Source: Siderastrea radians
Lineage: Eukaryota > Cnidaria > Anthozoa > Scleractinia > Rhizangiidae
DNA length: 64,000 bases
Direction of reading: 5' to 3'
NCBI GenBank assembly: GCA_964017195.1
Contig: OZ024897.1
Coordinates: forward strand, 7,577,951 to 7,641,950
Notes under the pieces: generated by a model
Told to the model about the DNA's origin: nothing
Database searches by the model: none
What the model saw: the letters and a program-made list of their open reading frames with translations, nothing else
Part shown: one piece after another, positions 56,601-64,000 of the stretch
Numbering within the stretch: position 1 is the stretch's first letter
Layout of the letters: every line of letters begins with the position of its first letter
Translations under genes and position numbers: made by a program

Positions 56601-59600
56601 GCAATTTCATAGGAGACGTTGGATGCAAAGAGCTTGCCAACCTTTTGAAAGAAGGAGGCCCTGTAAAATTACAGGTCGCAGAAAACAACATCAAGGATCA
56701 GGGTTTAATTTTATTAACAGAAGCGATGAGCACGGACAAGTGTAAACTCAAGTCTTTGCAAATTAGTTTGAACGACAAGATAGGTCCAGAAGCGTTTCTA
56801 CATCTTGGGGAGTCCCTCAAGAGCGGAAGATGCGAGCTGACTTGTTTGCGTCTTGGAGGAGCTCAGTTAACAGAGAAAGTTTTATTACAGTTATGTGAAG
56901 TAATGGAACATGCAAACTGCACACTGACTTGCATGAGGCTTAACGGCGAGGAAGCGGGAACCGAAACGGTATTGCTGGGCTTGTGCCAGACGCTTAAACA
57001 GCCAAACTGTCGATTAAAGTGCTTAAGAATTACTTGTCAAAAAATAACCAATCAAGGTGTTAAATACATTTGTGAGGCATTGGAGAACGAACACTGTAAA
57101 CTCAGGTATTTGGAGCTTACTGGCAACCGCATATCTGCTGTAGTAGTGCCTTATCTGTGCAAAGCAGTAAGTAACGAGAACTGTAAACTCAGTACATTGA
57201 GTGTTACATCTTGGAACTTTAAGCGCCAAGATAACAGAGACCTGGAAGAGGCAATTGAAGCTAAGCGACGCAGACTTCCCAATCAATCCCCTGAGATAGA
57301 TTACTGTCAAAACTACTGTCAAAACTACCCACATAGTAATAAGTATTAGATTTCTCCTCGTGGTATGAAAACATAATCAGAAGAAACGAAACGTAGACAA
57401 TTGAGGAAACAATCATCAAAGAGAAACTACCATCATTTTCAACAAATCCTCCCAACCTGAACAACAACAAATGTGCAGACACCAGTAAAGAGACTTAACA
57501 TGTTGACTATAGGGCCTAAAGATCTCCGCAATACGGACCTTTTAGTTTGTTTTGGCATCGACTCCGTTCCCGAAATGGCGTCACAAATTGACTACACCCA
57601 AGTCTCCCTTGACGTGGTTTTTGACGTGACCGGAAGTAAAATTTCACGTTTTTAAACGGCAAAAGCGCGGGGAAGGAAAATCGATATCGAAAACAGTTTT
57701 TTTTTTACAATACATATCAAGATGCCATTTAGATTCGGTCGGGCAAATAAAAAAATCTGTGGTATACACTTAAAGGGTTAAGCCGAATAACAGTACAGTC
57801 ACGAAGCGACCATCCTGTTGATGTATCTTGACTGCACACTTAACAAATAGAGTTGAATCACTGCAAATCTAGTAAGCTTGACCGAACTAGTCATGAAATC
57901 AAAATGTAGTTTACTCCCATAGCTTGCAATTAGTTTAACTGGAAAACGAAAACAGAAGACCAGACCTCGAATTAATGCTCTCATACTCGCAAAAGGCTAT
58001 TCAGTATTACCCAAAACAAAATCGCGATTATCACCCAAAACAAAATCTACTAATAAACGTTGTCCGAAATAAGGAGCCGTGTGTTGAGAAATACAACACA
58101 AGGCAATAAAGCACTTGAATCATCGTACACACCAAGCATCAAATTTTATACACCAAAGAACTAAAAAAAAATCAGATTTAGAACCTGGAGGACAAGCAGA
58201 TCTTAGCAAGGGTTATTGAAATCTTAAAAGAAAAATGTGGGTAACCACGCATTTTTCAGAGGTAATGAAGCGACCATAATTCTAAAAAAGCTTTAAAATA
58301 CTAAGAATGTATGACATTTTCTTTCCAAATTTAAGCTCAATTATCTCTGAAAAATGCGTGGTTACCCCCAATTTTCTTTTTAGATTCTGATAGCCGTTGC
58401 TAAGATCTGCTTTTTCCAAATAGTTATAAACGTTATATAGCGCACAAAAACACCTTTGTATTAGTAGGCAAATTCCTTAAGAAAACCAAATATCTCGGAC
58501 CAGACACGAGATGCGCAGTAACAAAAGGAGGCACCGTCTTAACATTAACGCAAATTTTTTAAACAAAGAGAATGCCGCAGTAAAACCCACTTACCGTGAT
58601 GACGGCCCTTGCATTATTATCAGCAAAGTCGAGTCCTTCGCTTACTTTCCCTCTGCACACAGCCAGGAACAACCCTCCGTCAATGCTACACTCATCATCC
58701 GAATCTACACGTAAGAGAGAGATAGATTCCATCAAGTCTCCCTTTTTACACATAAGATGTTATTAGAAATCAGACAGTGAAATGTGTACTAAAGACCCTC
58801 GCTAACCGAAAACTTAAGAAAATATACGATGAAAACTAAACCACTGTAAATGGTTTAAACCCAGGAATCATATCATAAGACGGCAAAGTATGATCGTCCG
58901 GGTGAGTGTAGTCCTGAGACTTCCGCTCGGGTTGTCAAAACGGACTATACTCACCCGGACGATCATACTTTACCGTATTATGAAAACTAAACCGAGCAAA
59001 ATGCATCTTAAATCTAATATTCACATTATATCGCTGCAAAAAGAGGTGGAAATATTAGCACTCATTTCATCTCCTTTTTTACATAGTTGCAACCTATTAG
59101 ATTTAAGATGCACGTTTTGGTTTAGTTTCCATCCTAAATGTGTACTCAGTAGAGTTTTAGACGATTGACCAAACTTAAGAATTTCATCCACATGGCTCTG
59201 TTTATAGCATAATAAGCAGTACCAAGAGCCCTCTGCTCAAAAGCTTTCATGTGGATGTTCATTCCTTGTTATTTTATCCTCAGACTTACAAGTTACAACC
59301 ACGTTAGGCACTCTGACTGGTCATGCTCTACAAAATCCAGATTAGAACTACCATCGACAACACTGCTCGATAGCTTTCAACTCAATGGTCACACTTAAGT
59401 ATTTCATTTACAGACTCCAAACTTTGAGCCAGCACAACCCACTGTCAATTTGGAGGTCACCCATGCCATTAACGGAGACAAAAATTAGTCATTAATTGGT
59501 TTAAGGTTTGACTTAATATTATGAGGAATCCACCAACTTCGTTCCCAGGGTTTCTCTTCTTCCCGTGCCCTGGAGCGAGAGAGAGACGGGAACAAGAGAG

Positions 59601-62600
59601 ACCCTGGGAACGAGGCTGTGAATCCACAACTTCCAAGCACAAGATCGGCGCGGAAAACCGGCAGTCCGAGGCTTGGTCTTCGCATCGTAATACTCCTAGT
59701 AATACTGGAGATTCTGTTGCATTGTATTTCGCTTGCCACGCGTCTGCACTAGTTTACCTTGCTCGGAGCATTCTTCACCCTCACTGACTCTCACAGCATG
59801 GTAGAACTGATGCATGATGTCATCAAACTCTAAAAGAAACAATGTAATTTTTCCATTTTAAAAAGTGAAAATTAATGTCACACGATTACGCAGGCTAGTG
59901 TAGCTTATAGGCTTGTTAAAGAAGTCGTCAGCTATCCGTCCTGCTCAAAGAGGCAGGTAATAACAGAACTTCTAACACAGCAGAAAACGGCCACAGACGT
60001 GCAGATTTTCCATGGCACCAAAAACGGAGGTTTTTGAAAACGTTCTCCAAAGTGGAGACTTTTGAAAATGCAGGTCTATCGCTTTGGTGTTGACGTCAAA
60101 AACGGAGCTTTCCGAAAACGCTGATATCACAACTAAATACGCAGTCGCCGACAGTATCGTGGGTGCCACTGAAGCATGCGTACAAGACTGCAAAAAAGGT
60201 CCGAAAATAGCCTGGAACGCAAACGCATCTTTCGATGTCCGTTTTTCATTCTCTAGAGAAGACGCAGATCTTTCTATCAGTTTTCGAGACACTAAAACAG
60301 AGGTTTTCTGTGTGGACTGGGCCTCAATGTCAGGTAAAATATTCACAACTACCAGCAAGCTGAACTATTCACAACTCTCTTCACTGATTTATTTTAGGAT
60401 TCAACACTTTCCTGCTGGTATTTGTGCTGAGTGCATATTTTTGCTCAGTTTGAGACTAAACCTGTGAAAATACGTCTTAAGCATTTTTCTTCAGTGGCGT
60501 TCGCGAACACGAAACTGGACTACTATATAAAACATAACTGGGAAACTCCCCACCTACCCCTCCCCTAACCCAACATTTTGCTGTAAGTGATAATAAGCAA
60601 AGAAATGTTTGGTTAGGGGAGGGGTCGGTAGGGAGTTCCCCAGAAACGCGTGATAATACGAAAACACAATTGAAAACTCAAGACCGACCTAATTTATCGC
60701 CGCTGCGTGGTTCACTGACAATTGTTTTTCTGTCTAAGAGCTTCGACCATAAACCTGTTGACTGGAGAAACAAAAACTATTAAACCTTTCACTCCCAGTA
60801 GTGGCCAAAGTACAACTTCAAGAAAAATCCTAAATTTCATTTTTTCAAATCCTACTAAACACATAGTACCATGCGAACGTACTGCTGAAGAGGTTTCATT
60901 TGAATGGTCACACCATATGATTTCATCCACAGACTCAGAAGTTAGAACCACCTTAATTGTCTCTATAACTGACTCTGGAAGTGAAAGGGCTAAGCCTGGG
61001 TTTACGTATCAACACCACCAAAATCAGCATAAAGAAATGGGAACATCATCAAAAGCACTGGATTACAGTATGAATGGGGAAAACTAATAATTATGCTGTA
61101 GAAGGTGAATGGATAAAAACATCCCTTTAGCGCAATCATATCAGAGCTACCGAACAGTTCTTTCCTGTGGTGCTGTTTATTACTCTGTACAAGGTGGTTC
61201 TAACTTTAAAGTCTGTTGGTGAAATCCCGAAGTGTGACCATTCAAATGAAAGCTACTGAACTGTATTTTCCTGTTGTGCTGTCCATAATGCTGTACAAGG
61301 TGGTTCTAACTTTTGAGTCTGTTGGTGAAATCCCGAAGTGTGACCATTCAAATGAAAGCTACTGAACTGTATTTTCCTGTTGTGCTGTCCATAATGCTGT
61401 ACAAGGTGGTTCTAACTTTTGAGTCTGTTGGTGAAATCCCGAAGTGTGACCATTCAAATGAAAGCTACTGAGCAGTACTTTCCTGTGGTAACTGTTTATT
61501 ATGCCGTACAAGGTGGTTTGATACCTTAATGTCACCATTCAAATAAAAGCTACTTAGCAGTACTTTCCTCTGTTACAGTGCATTTCCGAATCGCCAGAAA
61601 TTTGTCAAATTCTCTCTTTGCACTGTCAACAGATAAATGAAATTCATACCTGCCAACGTTTGCTGAGTTTGTCCAACATGTTGTAAGATGGAAAGAAACA
61701 GAGTACTCCATGGGGAACTGTCTAAAAACACAAAAACAAATGAAGGTCAAACAAGTGTTTGCTTGTATTAGAGGGTTATTTAAACTTTCACGTTTCAGTG
61801 CTATGTGCCTGCTTGACATCAATTATGGTAAAGAACGCCTACATATTCGGGTTGGCCGGATTGAAATCGATTTAGACCGCTGTCTTGTCAAACCATGTCT
61901 AACGTTTGTTTGAATAACCAAACGTTAGACATGGTTTGACAAGACAGCGGTCTAAATCGATTTCAATCCGGCCAACCCGAATATGTAGGCGTTCTTTACC
62001 ATAATTGATGTCAAGCAGGCAGGCGAGAGTGTTTTAGGCTCTAAAAAAGTGGGATAGGAGCAAAAACAAAAAAACAAAACAAAACAAAACAAATAAAATA
62101 AAAATTAAACAGTTTAAACATAAAACGTAACCTTAAGGGGCCTGGAACTAGACCACGAGGCGGTCTCTAATTTTTACGGTCGTGCCACCCCCATTCGGTT
62201 CTCCACGTTTCAGCCAGCAAACTCGCACTAAAATACAGATTGTTTCGTAGTCTAGCCTTGAACAGGATATCGCAATAAAGAGATGCAGAACAAAGATGTC
62301 CTTACCTCGCAAACATTAAGCAACACCTTGCCCACTTCGTCTTGAAAGGTGAACGTCTATAATGAACAATGAATTAATTGAAGCAATTCATAGGTCGTAA
62401 CGGTATATTGATAAAAGGTAGTTTAAGACGGATTCCGCTCAACGTTCGAGCAATAAGTGCAAACAACTATTTACTAAAAATCTACTCATAGCACGGTAAC
62501 ATTTTCAACGCTATTTGAAACATCTCACTCTAATTCACTTCTCCAAGTGACCCTGCGATAAAATTCTCAAGCACTCTCGAGAAAATTGATGTCCAATCTC

Positions 62601-63279
62601 GTAAAAATATGCTAAAAACGGGCGCCATTTTTGACATGAAGCGCCCTATTAATTGAAATATGGATAACTTAAAATCCAATTTTCTCTCGTGGGGTAAGCC
62701 TGGGAACAAAAGTATCGATAAGGTCTTCTTATCCGTTCTCAAAATGTGACTGTGCTGCAAGAATTTTTTTTTTGGTACAATCCCGGTTTGACCGGTTTTT
62801 TTTGCGGAAGGAGGACGAAGCAAAAACAAAATGCAGTGGAATAATGAACCTCTTATTCGGTGTTTTGGTCACTGCTCGCATTTTTCTACGCAACTCGTAA
62901 AATATCCGCGTGTATTATCGGTGAAAACACTAAGTCATGTGTATTTATTTCACTTTCACTACTTAAAGGGGCTAAGTTATGCGTATTTCGTCATCCTTTT
63001 TTTTTATTTTTATTTTTTATTTTTTTTATTTTGGTGTCAAAACTGTGCATCCTGGTCATTCGGTAAGATAGCCACTTTAAGAACGAAAGCTGATACTCTT
63101 TTCAGCAATTGTAAATGGGATGTACATAAGGCTAGGTATCTCCAAACCAGCATGAATCCTGTAACAAACACATTGTTGATGTCATTTTAGTGTTAACGTC
63201 CATTGCATACCTCAGAGCTTTGATAACTAGCATTTATGGCTGATCCACTTGGTCCTGTTGACAGGGTGGCAACCCAAAC
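39368..63279 (-). CDS. BRIP1: BRIP1/FANCJ DNA helicase, 3' part of gene, 14 exons found
   Basis: Exons in reading order: 63279-63211, 62356-62306, 61721-61650, 60761-60689, 59829-59758, 58704-58595, 47765-47730, 46607-46506, 45818-45793, 44384-44320, 43427-41947, 41611-41542, 40519-40358, 39537-39368. All borders are GT/AG and phases join without a break, giving 853 codons. The product is an XPD-family 5'-3' DNA helicase of Fanconi/BRCA1 repair in the nucleus. Recognition rests on motif IV (GVLCFFPSY), motif V ([20 protein letters not shown]), [22 protein letters not shown] and motif VI (NQALGRCIR), all characteristic of FANCJ. Motifs Ia-III and the iron-sulphur domain must lie beyond position 64000. 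The last exon was not identified; after FKQ (39368) the frame should continue in phase 0. Introns hold many transposons and one nested gene. Confidence 0.93.
41947..43427 (-). CDS. BRIP1: BRIP1 large tail exon with FTPV repeats
   Basis: 1481 nt, 494 codons in the frame. It starts with the end of the helicase core ([20 protein letters not shown]), which is conserved, and turns into a low-order Ser/Thr/Pro-rich tail. Four spaced repeats carry [27 protein letters not shown] and NSGFTPAT. Many further SP/TP sites ([19 protein letters not shown]) look like CDK targets. Basic clusters [10 protein letters not shown] and KKRQEETK near the end could act as nuclear localisation signals. The homologous human tail holds BRCA1-binding phosphosites; which site would correspond here is not clear. 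Confidence 0.88.
44320..47765 (-). CDS. BRIP1: BRIP1 exons coding motif VI
   Basis: Four exons: 47730-47765 (36 nt, [12 protein letters not shown]), 46506-46607 ([10 protein letters not shown]...YRALNQ), 45793-45818 (26 nt, ALGRCIRH) and 44320-44384 ([20 protein letters not shown]). The arginine of motif VI (GRCIR) is present. Two are micro-exons, so similarity searches by exon could drop them. The donor after NQ reads gttggg, weaker than the others. Confidence 0.92.
44645..44930. repeat. CCAAT-rich inverted-repeat element
   Basis: Left 'ttgctttcaattgagtgtcg' and 'gctttggttttgct', right 'gctttggttttgat' and 'gtacgacac', with ATTGG/CCAAT boxes between. Close to 46985-47280. In a BRIP1 intron. 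Confidence 0.65.
44948..45655. repeat. CAGTCGAACCTGTATAAAACG-type repeat, nested
   Basis: Begins with a scrap of 'cagttgaacctctcgcgacc' (family of 25475-25987), then 'cagtcgaacctgtataaaac'. Ends 'cccttgatacaggtttgactg', inverse to it. Interior repeats 'gaacgt' and 'ataca' blocks. Probably two mobile elements, one within the end of the other. Confidence 0.45.
45849..46050. mobile_element. MITE, AACCCTTTCACTCCCAG type
   Basis: Left end 'aaccctttcactcccagagt'; right end degraded near 'ttggaagtaaaagg'. Lies a few bases from the BRIP1 exon at 45793-45818. Confidence 0.6.
46066..46085. repeat. Poly-G run
   Basis: Uninterrupted g run of at least 14 next to the MITE end; length is likely uncertain in the assembly. 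Confidence 0.8.
46735..46942. mobile_element. About 210-bp AACCCTTTAAGCCCC-type element
   Basis: 'tctcaaagccccaatagtga' at the left, 'gttggggcttaaggggttaa' at the right. Same family as 38768-38977. Confidence 0.65.
46985..47280. repeat. CCAAT-rich inverted-repeat element
   Basis: 'gcggttttcaattgagtgtc' at the left, 'acgacactcatttgaaaagc' at the right, with 'ctgattggttcattgggt' and 'ttgtgattggctggg' inside. Family of 44645-44930 and of the older copies at 1975-2235. Confidence 0.7.
47766..49530. other. BRIP1 intron, left portion
   Basis: No convincing gene. 'cccgattgttcgaaag' and the inverse 'ctttgaacaaccgaccc' around 48985-49225 suggest one more degraded MITE of about 240 bp. Confidence 0.4.
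50858..52662. mobile_element. 1.8-kb element with CGCAAGAA sub-terminal arrays
   Basis: Ends 'aaaaataatgcacgcgcaag' and 'cttgcgcgtgcattattttt' are inverted. About 190 bp at each end are packed with gcaagaa / ttcttgc motifs. 'gtgttggc' is repeated four times near 51175. Non-autonomous; family unknown. Confidence 0.7.
52892..52926. repeat. Short GC-rich palindrome
   Basis: 'aaccggcggtcgccatcatg' followed by 'gcgacggccggtt' gives a near-perfect stem around 'catcatgg'. Confidence 0.5.
53265..54154. other. Upstream region of the NACHT-LRR gene
   Basis: AT-rich with no frame or recognised element. Would hold the promoter and 5' UTR. A TATA-like 'tacggtataaaa' occurs near 53855, about 300 bp before the ATG; whether it is used is unknown. 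Confidence 0.35.
54155..57349 (+). CDS. Four-helix membrane domain fused to NACHT and LRRs
   Basis: 1064-codon intronless frame, predicted NLR-type innate immune receptor. Residues 1-225: four membrane helices at about 14-34, 78-98, 129-151 and 196-219. Two loops outside carry cysteine pairs (C48/C64 and C167/C186); a cytoplasmic loop spans about 100-128. Layout, FLC after helix 1, QCF...[10 protein letters not shown] at helix 2 and ASEK before helix 4 recall connexin-type channels. Residues about 347-520 are NACHT: P-loop GRPGIGKS (352-359), Walker [11 protein letters not shown] (433-442), sensor LTTSRP (485-490). [14 protein letters not shown] (about 671-684) and [14 protein letters not shown] are typical NLR helical-domain motifs. 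From about 811 to 1035 there are roughly seven 28-residue ribonuclease-inhibitor-type LRRs ([20 protein letters not shown] onward). No CARD, death or pyrin domain is seen. It lies inside a BRIP1 intron on the opposite strand. Confidence 0.92.
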   Translation: MEGLKDLLTPGRFSLFGYTVAAIFLSTGVVFVGITSKLRVSERRKFLCDFRDSLSGDNFHQAQCFEEYEQQHNSPVPFYGFVLLSFASAFAVCLVYSWCCVKSRVDKLEAAMTPDTENPRPRPQIRSRRIFIFYFLHLAARLVLGIAFTTLQNLAFYSSGFPVGFVCFSPKTQQSNTTGKEARALCHNPVASEKATLATAAWIAHIIFASLVFGEMIYLLARAAKNANFTFDSEFCVNYFFHKSGSPVTLVGFRKHMRKRILQQTELLEPLIHCAGGGSEEERMHLEDIFLDVVIYTGRAKEEFLKECERHLIYDFYLKPESQHGSVAINTRTELFLSNKDTQNPRKILVIGRPGIGKSLLCQRLMRDWSERQLFSDNAKRFRYAFLFQLRSFYSQSAEMISLQQLMNRAVNLDGDLDDHVFQELLDHPEKILLVFDGLDEFKDHKRCTVNDASRFGNSSTEQIPASALYVKLIQGNLLSGATVLTTSRPTVLGSLGISSFDRTVEIMGFTEEKVHRYVENYCKQGHDKTTSTIIWEHINSNLNLLSLCYIPVNCRIFCFFLKELIKLHALVSSQDVITLPSRLTDIYQGALRLLIFKHHPEYRDKPFRGNERFSETVEQNLADLGELARKGIAEGRMIFDSEEVAEMENCGLLNQMPDSRLSPVEFKQCFCFIHLTLQEFLAAREIVKMAPDKLKDFIAVNAEDPKWHLVIQFVAGLLHGQQNEAVNSLVNCLHDSLLSSLTKANRTMALLMMKCLYEYNDEATVKRAVSQLQRNNKFQKYIPLWKCQVTPTDCTAIVYFLKYIESGEYELDLTGNFIGDVGCKELANLLKEGGPVKLQVAENNIKDQGLILLTEAMSTDKCKLKSLQISLNDKIGPEAFLHLGESLKSGRCELTCLRLGGAQLTEKVLLQLCEVMEHANCTLTCMRLNGEEAGTETVLLGLCQTLKQPNCRLKCLRITCQKITNQGVKYICEALENEHCKLRYLELTGNRISAVVVPYLCKAVSNENCKLSTLSVTSWNFKRQDNRDLEEAIEAKRRRLPNQSPEIDYCQNYCQNYPHSNKY
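57350..58190. other. 3' flank of the NLR gene, BRIP1 intron
   Basis: No coding structure recognised. 'aataaa' at about 57748 is a candidate polyadenylation signal. Confidence 0.35.
58196..58413. mobile_element. About 218-bp MITE with 70-bp arms
   Basis: 'gcagatcttagcaagggtta' and 'gggtaaccacgcatttttca' at the left are mirrored by 'tgaaaaatgcgtggttaccc' and 'ccgttgctaagatctgc' at the right. Confidence 0.8.
58595..63279 (-). CDS. BRIP1: BRIP1 exons coding the pre-motif IV to motif V region
   Basis: Six exons: 63211-63279 ([12 protein letters not shown]...), 62306-62356 ([17 protein letters not shown]), 61650-61721 ([19 protein letters not shown]), 60689-60761 ([20 protein letters not shown]), 59758-59829 ([20 protein letters not shown]) and 58595-58704 ([20 protein letters not shown]...AVIT). 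Phases are 0,0,0, then 1 and 1 across the next two joins, and 0 at the end. The 60689-60761 exon is squeezed between two MITEs and is easy to miss. Confidence 0.92.
58878..58978. mobile_element. About 100-bp hairpin MITE
   Basis: 'aaagtatgatcgtccgggtg' is mirrored by 'cacccggacgatcatacttt' with a loop of about 40 nt. Confidence 0.85.
58980..59131. mobile_element. About 150-bp MITE next to the previous one
   Basis: 'gaaaactaaaccgagcaaaa' and 'catcttaaatctaat' at the left pair with 'attagatttaagatg' and 'gttttggtttagttt' at the right. Confidence 0.7.
59539..59613. mobile_element. 75-bp hairpin MITE, TCGTTCCCAGGGT type
   Basis: 'tcgttcccagggtttctctt' mirrored by 'aagagagaccctgggaacga'. Confidence 0.8.
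59975..60340. repeat. Dispersed repeat with 'AAAACGGAG..TTTTGAAAAC' blocks
   Basis: Repeated 'caaaaacggaggtttttgaa', 'gtggagacttttgaaaatg' and 'caaaaacggagctttccgaa'. The outer 'aaaacggccacagacg' is loosely inverse to 'tctgtgtggactgggcc'. Probably a transposon of the foldback kind; borders uncertain. Confidence 0.45.
60538..60653. mobile_element. 116-bp hairpin MITE, CTGGGAAACTCCCC type
   Basis: 'ctgggaaactccccacctac' and 'cccctcccctaaccca' mirrored by 'ttggttaggggaggggtcgg' and 'gggagttccccag'. Ends 36 bp before the donor side of a BRIP1 exon. Confidence 0.85.
60779..60996. mobile_element. About 218-bp MITE, AACCTTTCACTCCCAG type
   Basis: 'ttaaacctttcactcccagt' mirrored by 'actctggaagtgaaagggct'. 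Starts 17 bp from the acceptor of the BRIP1 exon 60689-60761, so the branch point must lie at its edge or inside it. Confidence 0.75.
61191..61560 (+). repeat. Tandem repeat, 106-bp unit
   Basis: Unit begins 'aaggtggttctaacttt' at 61191, 61297, 61403 and 61510 (partial last copy). Units 2 and 3 are almost identical, so part of the array is recent. Same family as the dispersed copies at 30560-30830 and 40880-41450. Confidence 0.85.
61807..62020. repeat. Perfect inverted repeat, 102-bp arms, 10-nt spacer
   Basis: Arm 61807-61908 ('gcctgcttgacatcaattat' at its outer end) equals the reverse complement of 61919-62020 at every base I compared. Lies in a BRIP1 intron. Confidence 0.9.
62427..62785. 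mobile_element. Truncated copy of the GACGGATTCCGCTC MITE
   Basis: Begins 'gacggattccgctcaacgtt'. Collinear with the reverse complement of 34536-34934, ending in a poly-t run near 62765. The second terminal repeat is lost. Confidence 0.7.
62995..63030. repeat. T/A-rich (TTTTA)n tract
   Basis: Imperfect ttttatt units in the BRIP1 intron. Confidence 0.7.
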
Positions 63280-63411
63280 CTGATTTCAAGAGAAATTCAA
63301 TTCATGCACACAGTGCTAACCATTAAACGACATTTTTGTAACCATTGGCACAATGTGACTGCGCGATGAGTCGTTGTGTCAGCCCACAATTGACTATCGC
63401 TCACCACTTGA

Positions 63412-63484
63412 GTTCTCGTAGCTCAGTGGTTAGAGCATCCGACTAGTGTACGGAAGGTCGTGGGTTCAAATCCCATCTGGAACT
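63412..63484 (+). tRNA. tRNA-Thr(AGU)-like sequence, probably a SINE head
   Basis: 73 nt that fold as a cloverleaf: A box 'tagctcagtggttagagc', anticodon loop ctagtgt (AGT, threonine), B box 'gggttcaaatccc'. There is one mismatch in the acceptor stem and one at the base of the anticodon stem. A 't' run follows after 'cagaa', then 'ctgagtttcctctctcc', which looks like a SINE body. A functional gene is possible but less likely. Confidence 0.5.
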
Positions 63485-63489
63485 CAGAA

Positions 63490-64000
63490 TTTTTTTCTGA
63501 GTTTCCTCTCTCCACGTATCATCCTATTTTCATTTTTGTAACCGTAAAGTTAATCATTTATTAAATTTTAAAAAGTAACTTGTTAATTAGATGAAAACTA
63601 TCACCTTACCAAAATAACTAAATGAATTTGTTTCTAAAATTCCGTGTGATACTGTAAAAGCTCTCCTGGGCGTCCCCTCTGTAATAAGAACCCCTCTCCC
63701 CTTTAGAAGTCATACTCTGTAACGATACCCTTTCTCTAATAACACCACCCCCCTCCCGGTTCTCCATATTGGGGTGAGAACTAAAATACTCAGTATTTCG
63801 ATTAACGTTTTCGTGATATCTCTTTTTCGCAATTTTGCAAATAGGGTAGTATATCTGTATTGCCAAACACAAGCAACAAAGTTAATCACAAACAAATTTT
63901 CATGCCTCTTTTGCAGACGTTCTGCCAGAACTATAGGTCACACAAAGCTGTGAAAGGTTCCTGCTTGACAAAAAACCAATTTTTGGCGCATTTTAAATGA
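63490..64000. other. BRIP1 intron, right edge
   Basis: No exon found. The BRIP1 segment before [11 protein letters not shown], which should contain motif III, is not here, so the preceding exon lies outside the window. Confidence 0.4.

Noticed and set aside
61550..61649. Possible BRIP1 exon [15 protein letters not shown]
   Set aside because: It would need an intron of only about 25 nt after the previous exon. The true next exon is 60689-60761, which joins in phase.
63412..63484. A certain functional tRNA-Thr gene
   Set aside because: Stem mismatches and a SINE-like body after the t-run make a SINE head more likely; kept only as a low-confidence feature.

Overview
The window looks like nuclear DNA of a cnidarian, most probably a stony coral. 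It is AT-rich and intron-bearing, packed with short inverted-repeat transposons, and carries a PAN/EGF secreted protein of a type I associate with corals, a NACHT-LRR receptor and a clean Fanconi helicase gene. I cannot name the genus from sequence alone.

Left part (about 0.4-34 kb, + strand). Five intronless paralogues of one secreted or membrane-anchored helical protein family lie in tandem at 447, 6473, 12968, 28966 and 32882. I do not recognise the family. Each member has a signal peptide, two early cysteines, long amphipathic helices and a glycine-rich hydrophobic hairpin. Some add a C-terminal membrane helix, and the last adds a charged tail. Genes 2 and 3 sit in a recent segmental duplication of about 5.6-6.2 kb (1759-7375 and 7717-13873). 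Genes 4 and 5 form a second, older pair. Between genes 3 and 4 lies a PAN-EGF-EGF gene (18565-22810) with three separate lesions, probably a pseudogene.

Middle (34-39 kb). This is mostly repeats: a terminal-inverted-repeat element, a minisatellite, and a Penelope-like retroelement remnant with a GIY-YIG endonuclease fragment between inverted terminal repeats.

Right part (39-63.3 kb, - strand). This is the 3' two thirds of BRIP1/FANCJ, read as 14 exons joined in a consistent frame (853 codons). It runs from the region before helicase motif IV through motif VI into a long TP-rich tail with CxxC pairs. The 5' end lies beyond the right edge and the last exon was not found. One intron of about 10.8 kb (47766-58594) contains, on the opposite strand, an intronless 1064-residue NACHT-LRR protein. 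Its N-terminus is a four-helix membrane domain resembling large-pore channels of the connexin type.

Most remaining sequence is non-autonomous DNA transposons, several with visible target-site duplications, plus microsatellites and old repeats. The duplicated segments let several insertions be read as filled versus empty sites. One transposon end has become the C-terminus of gene 2.
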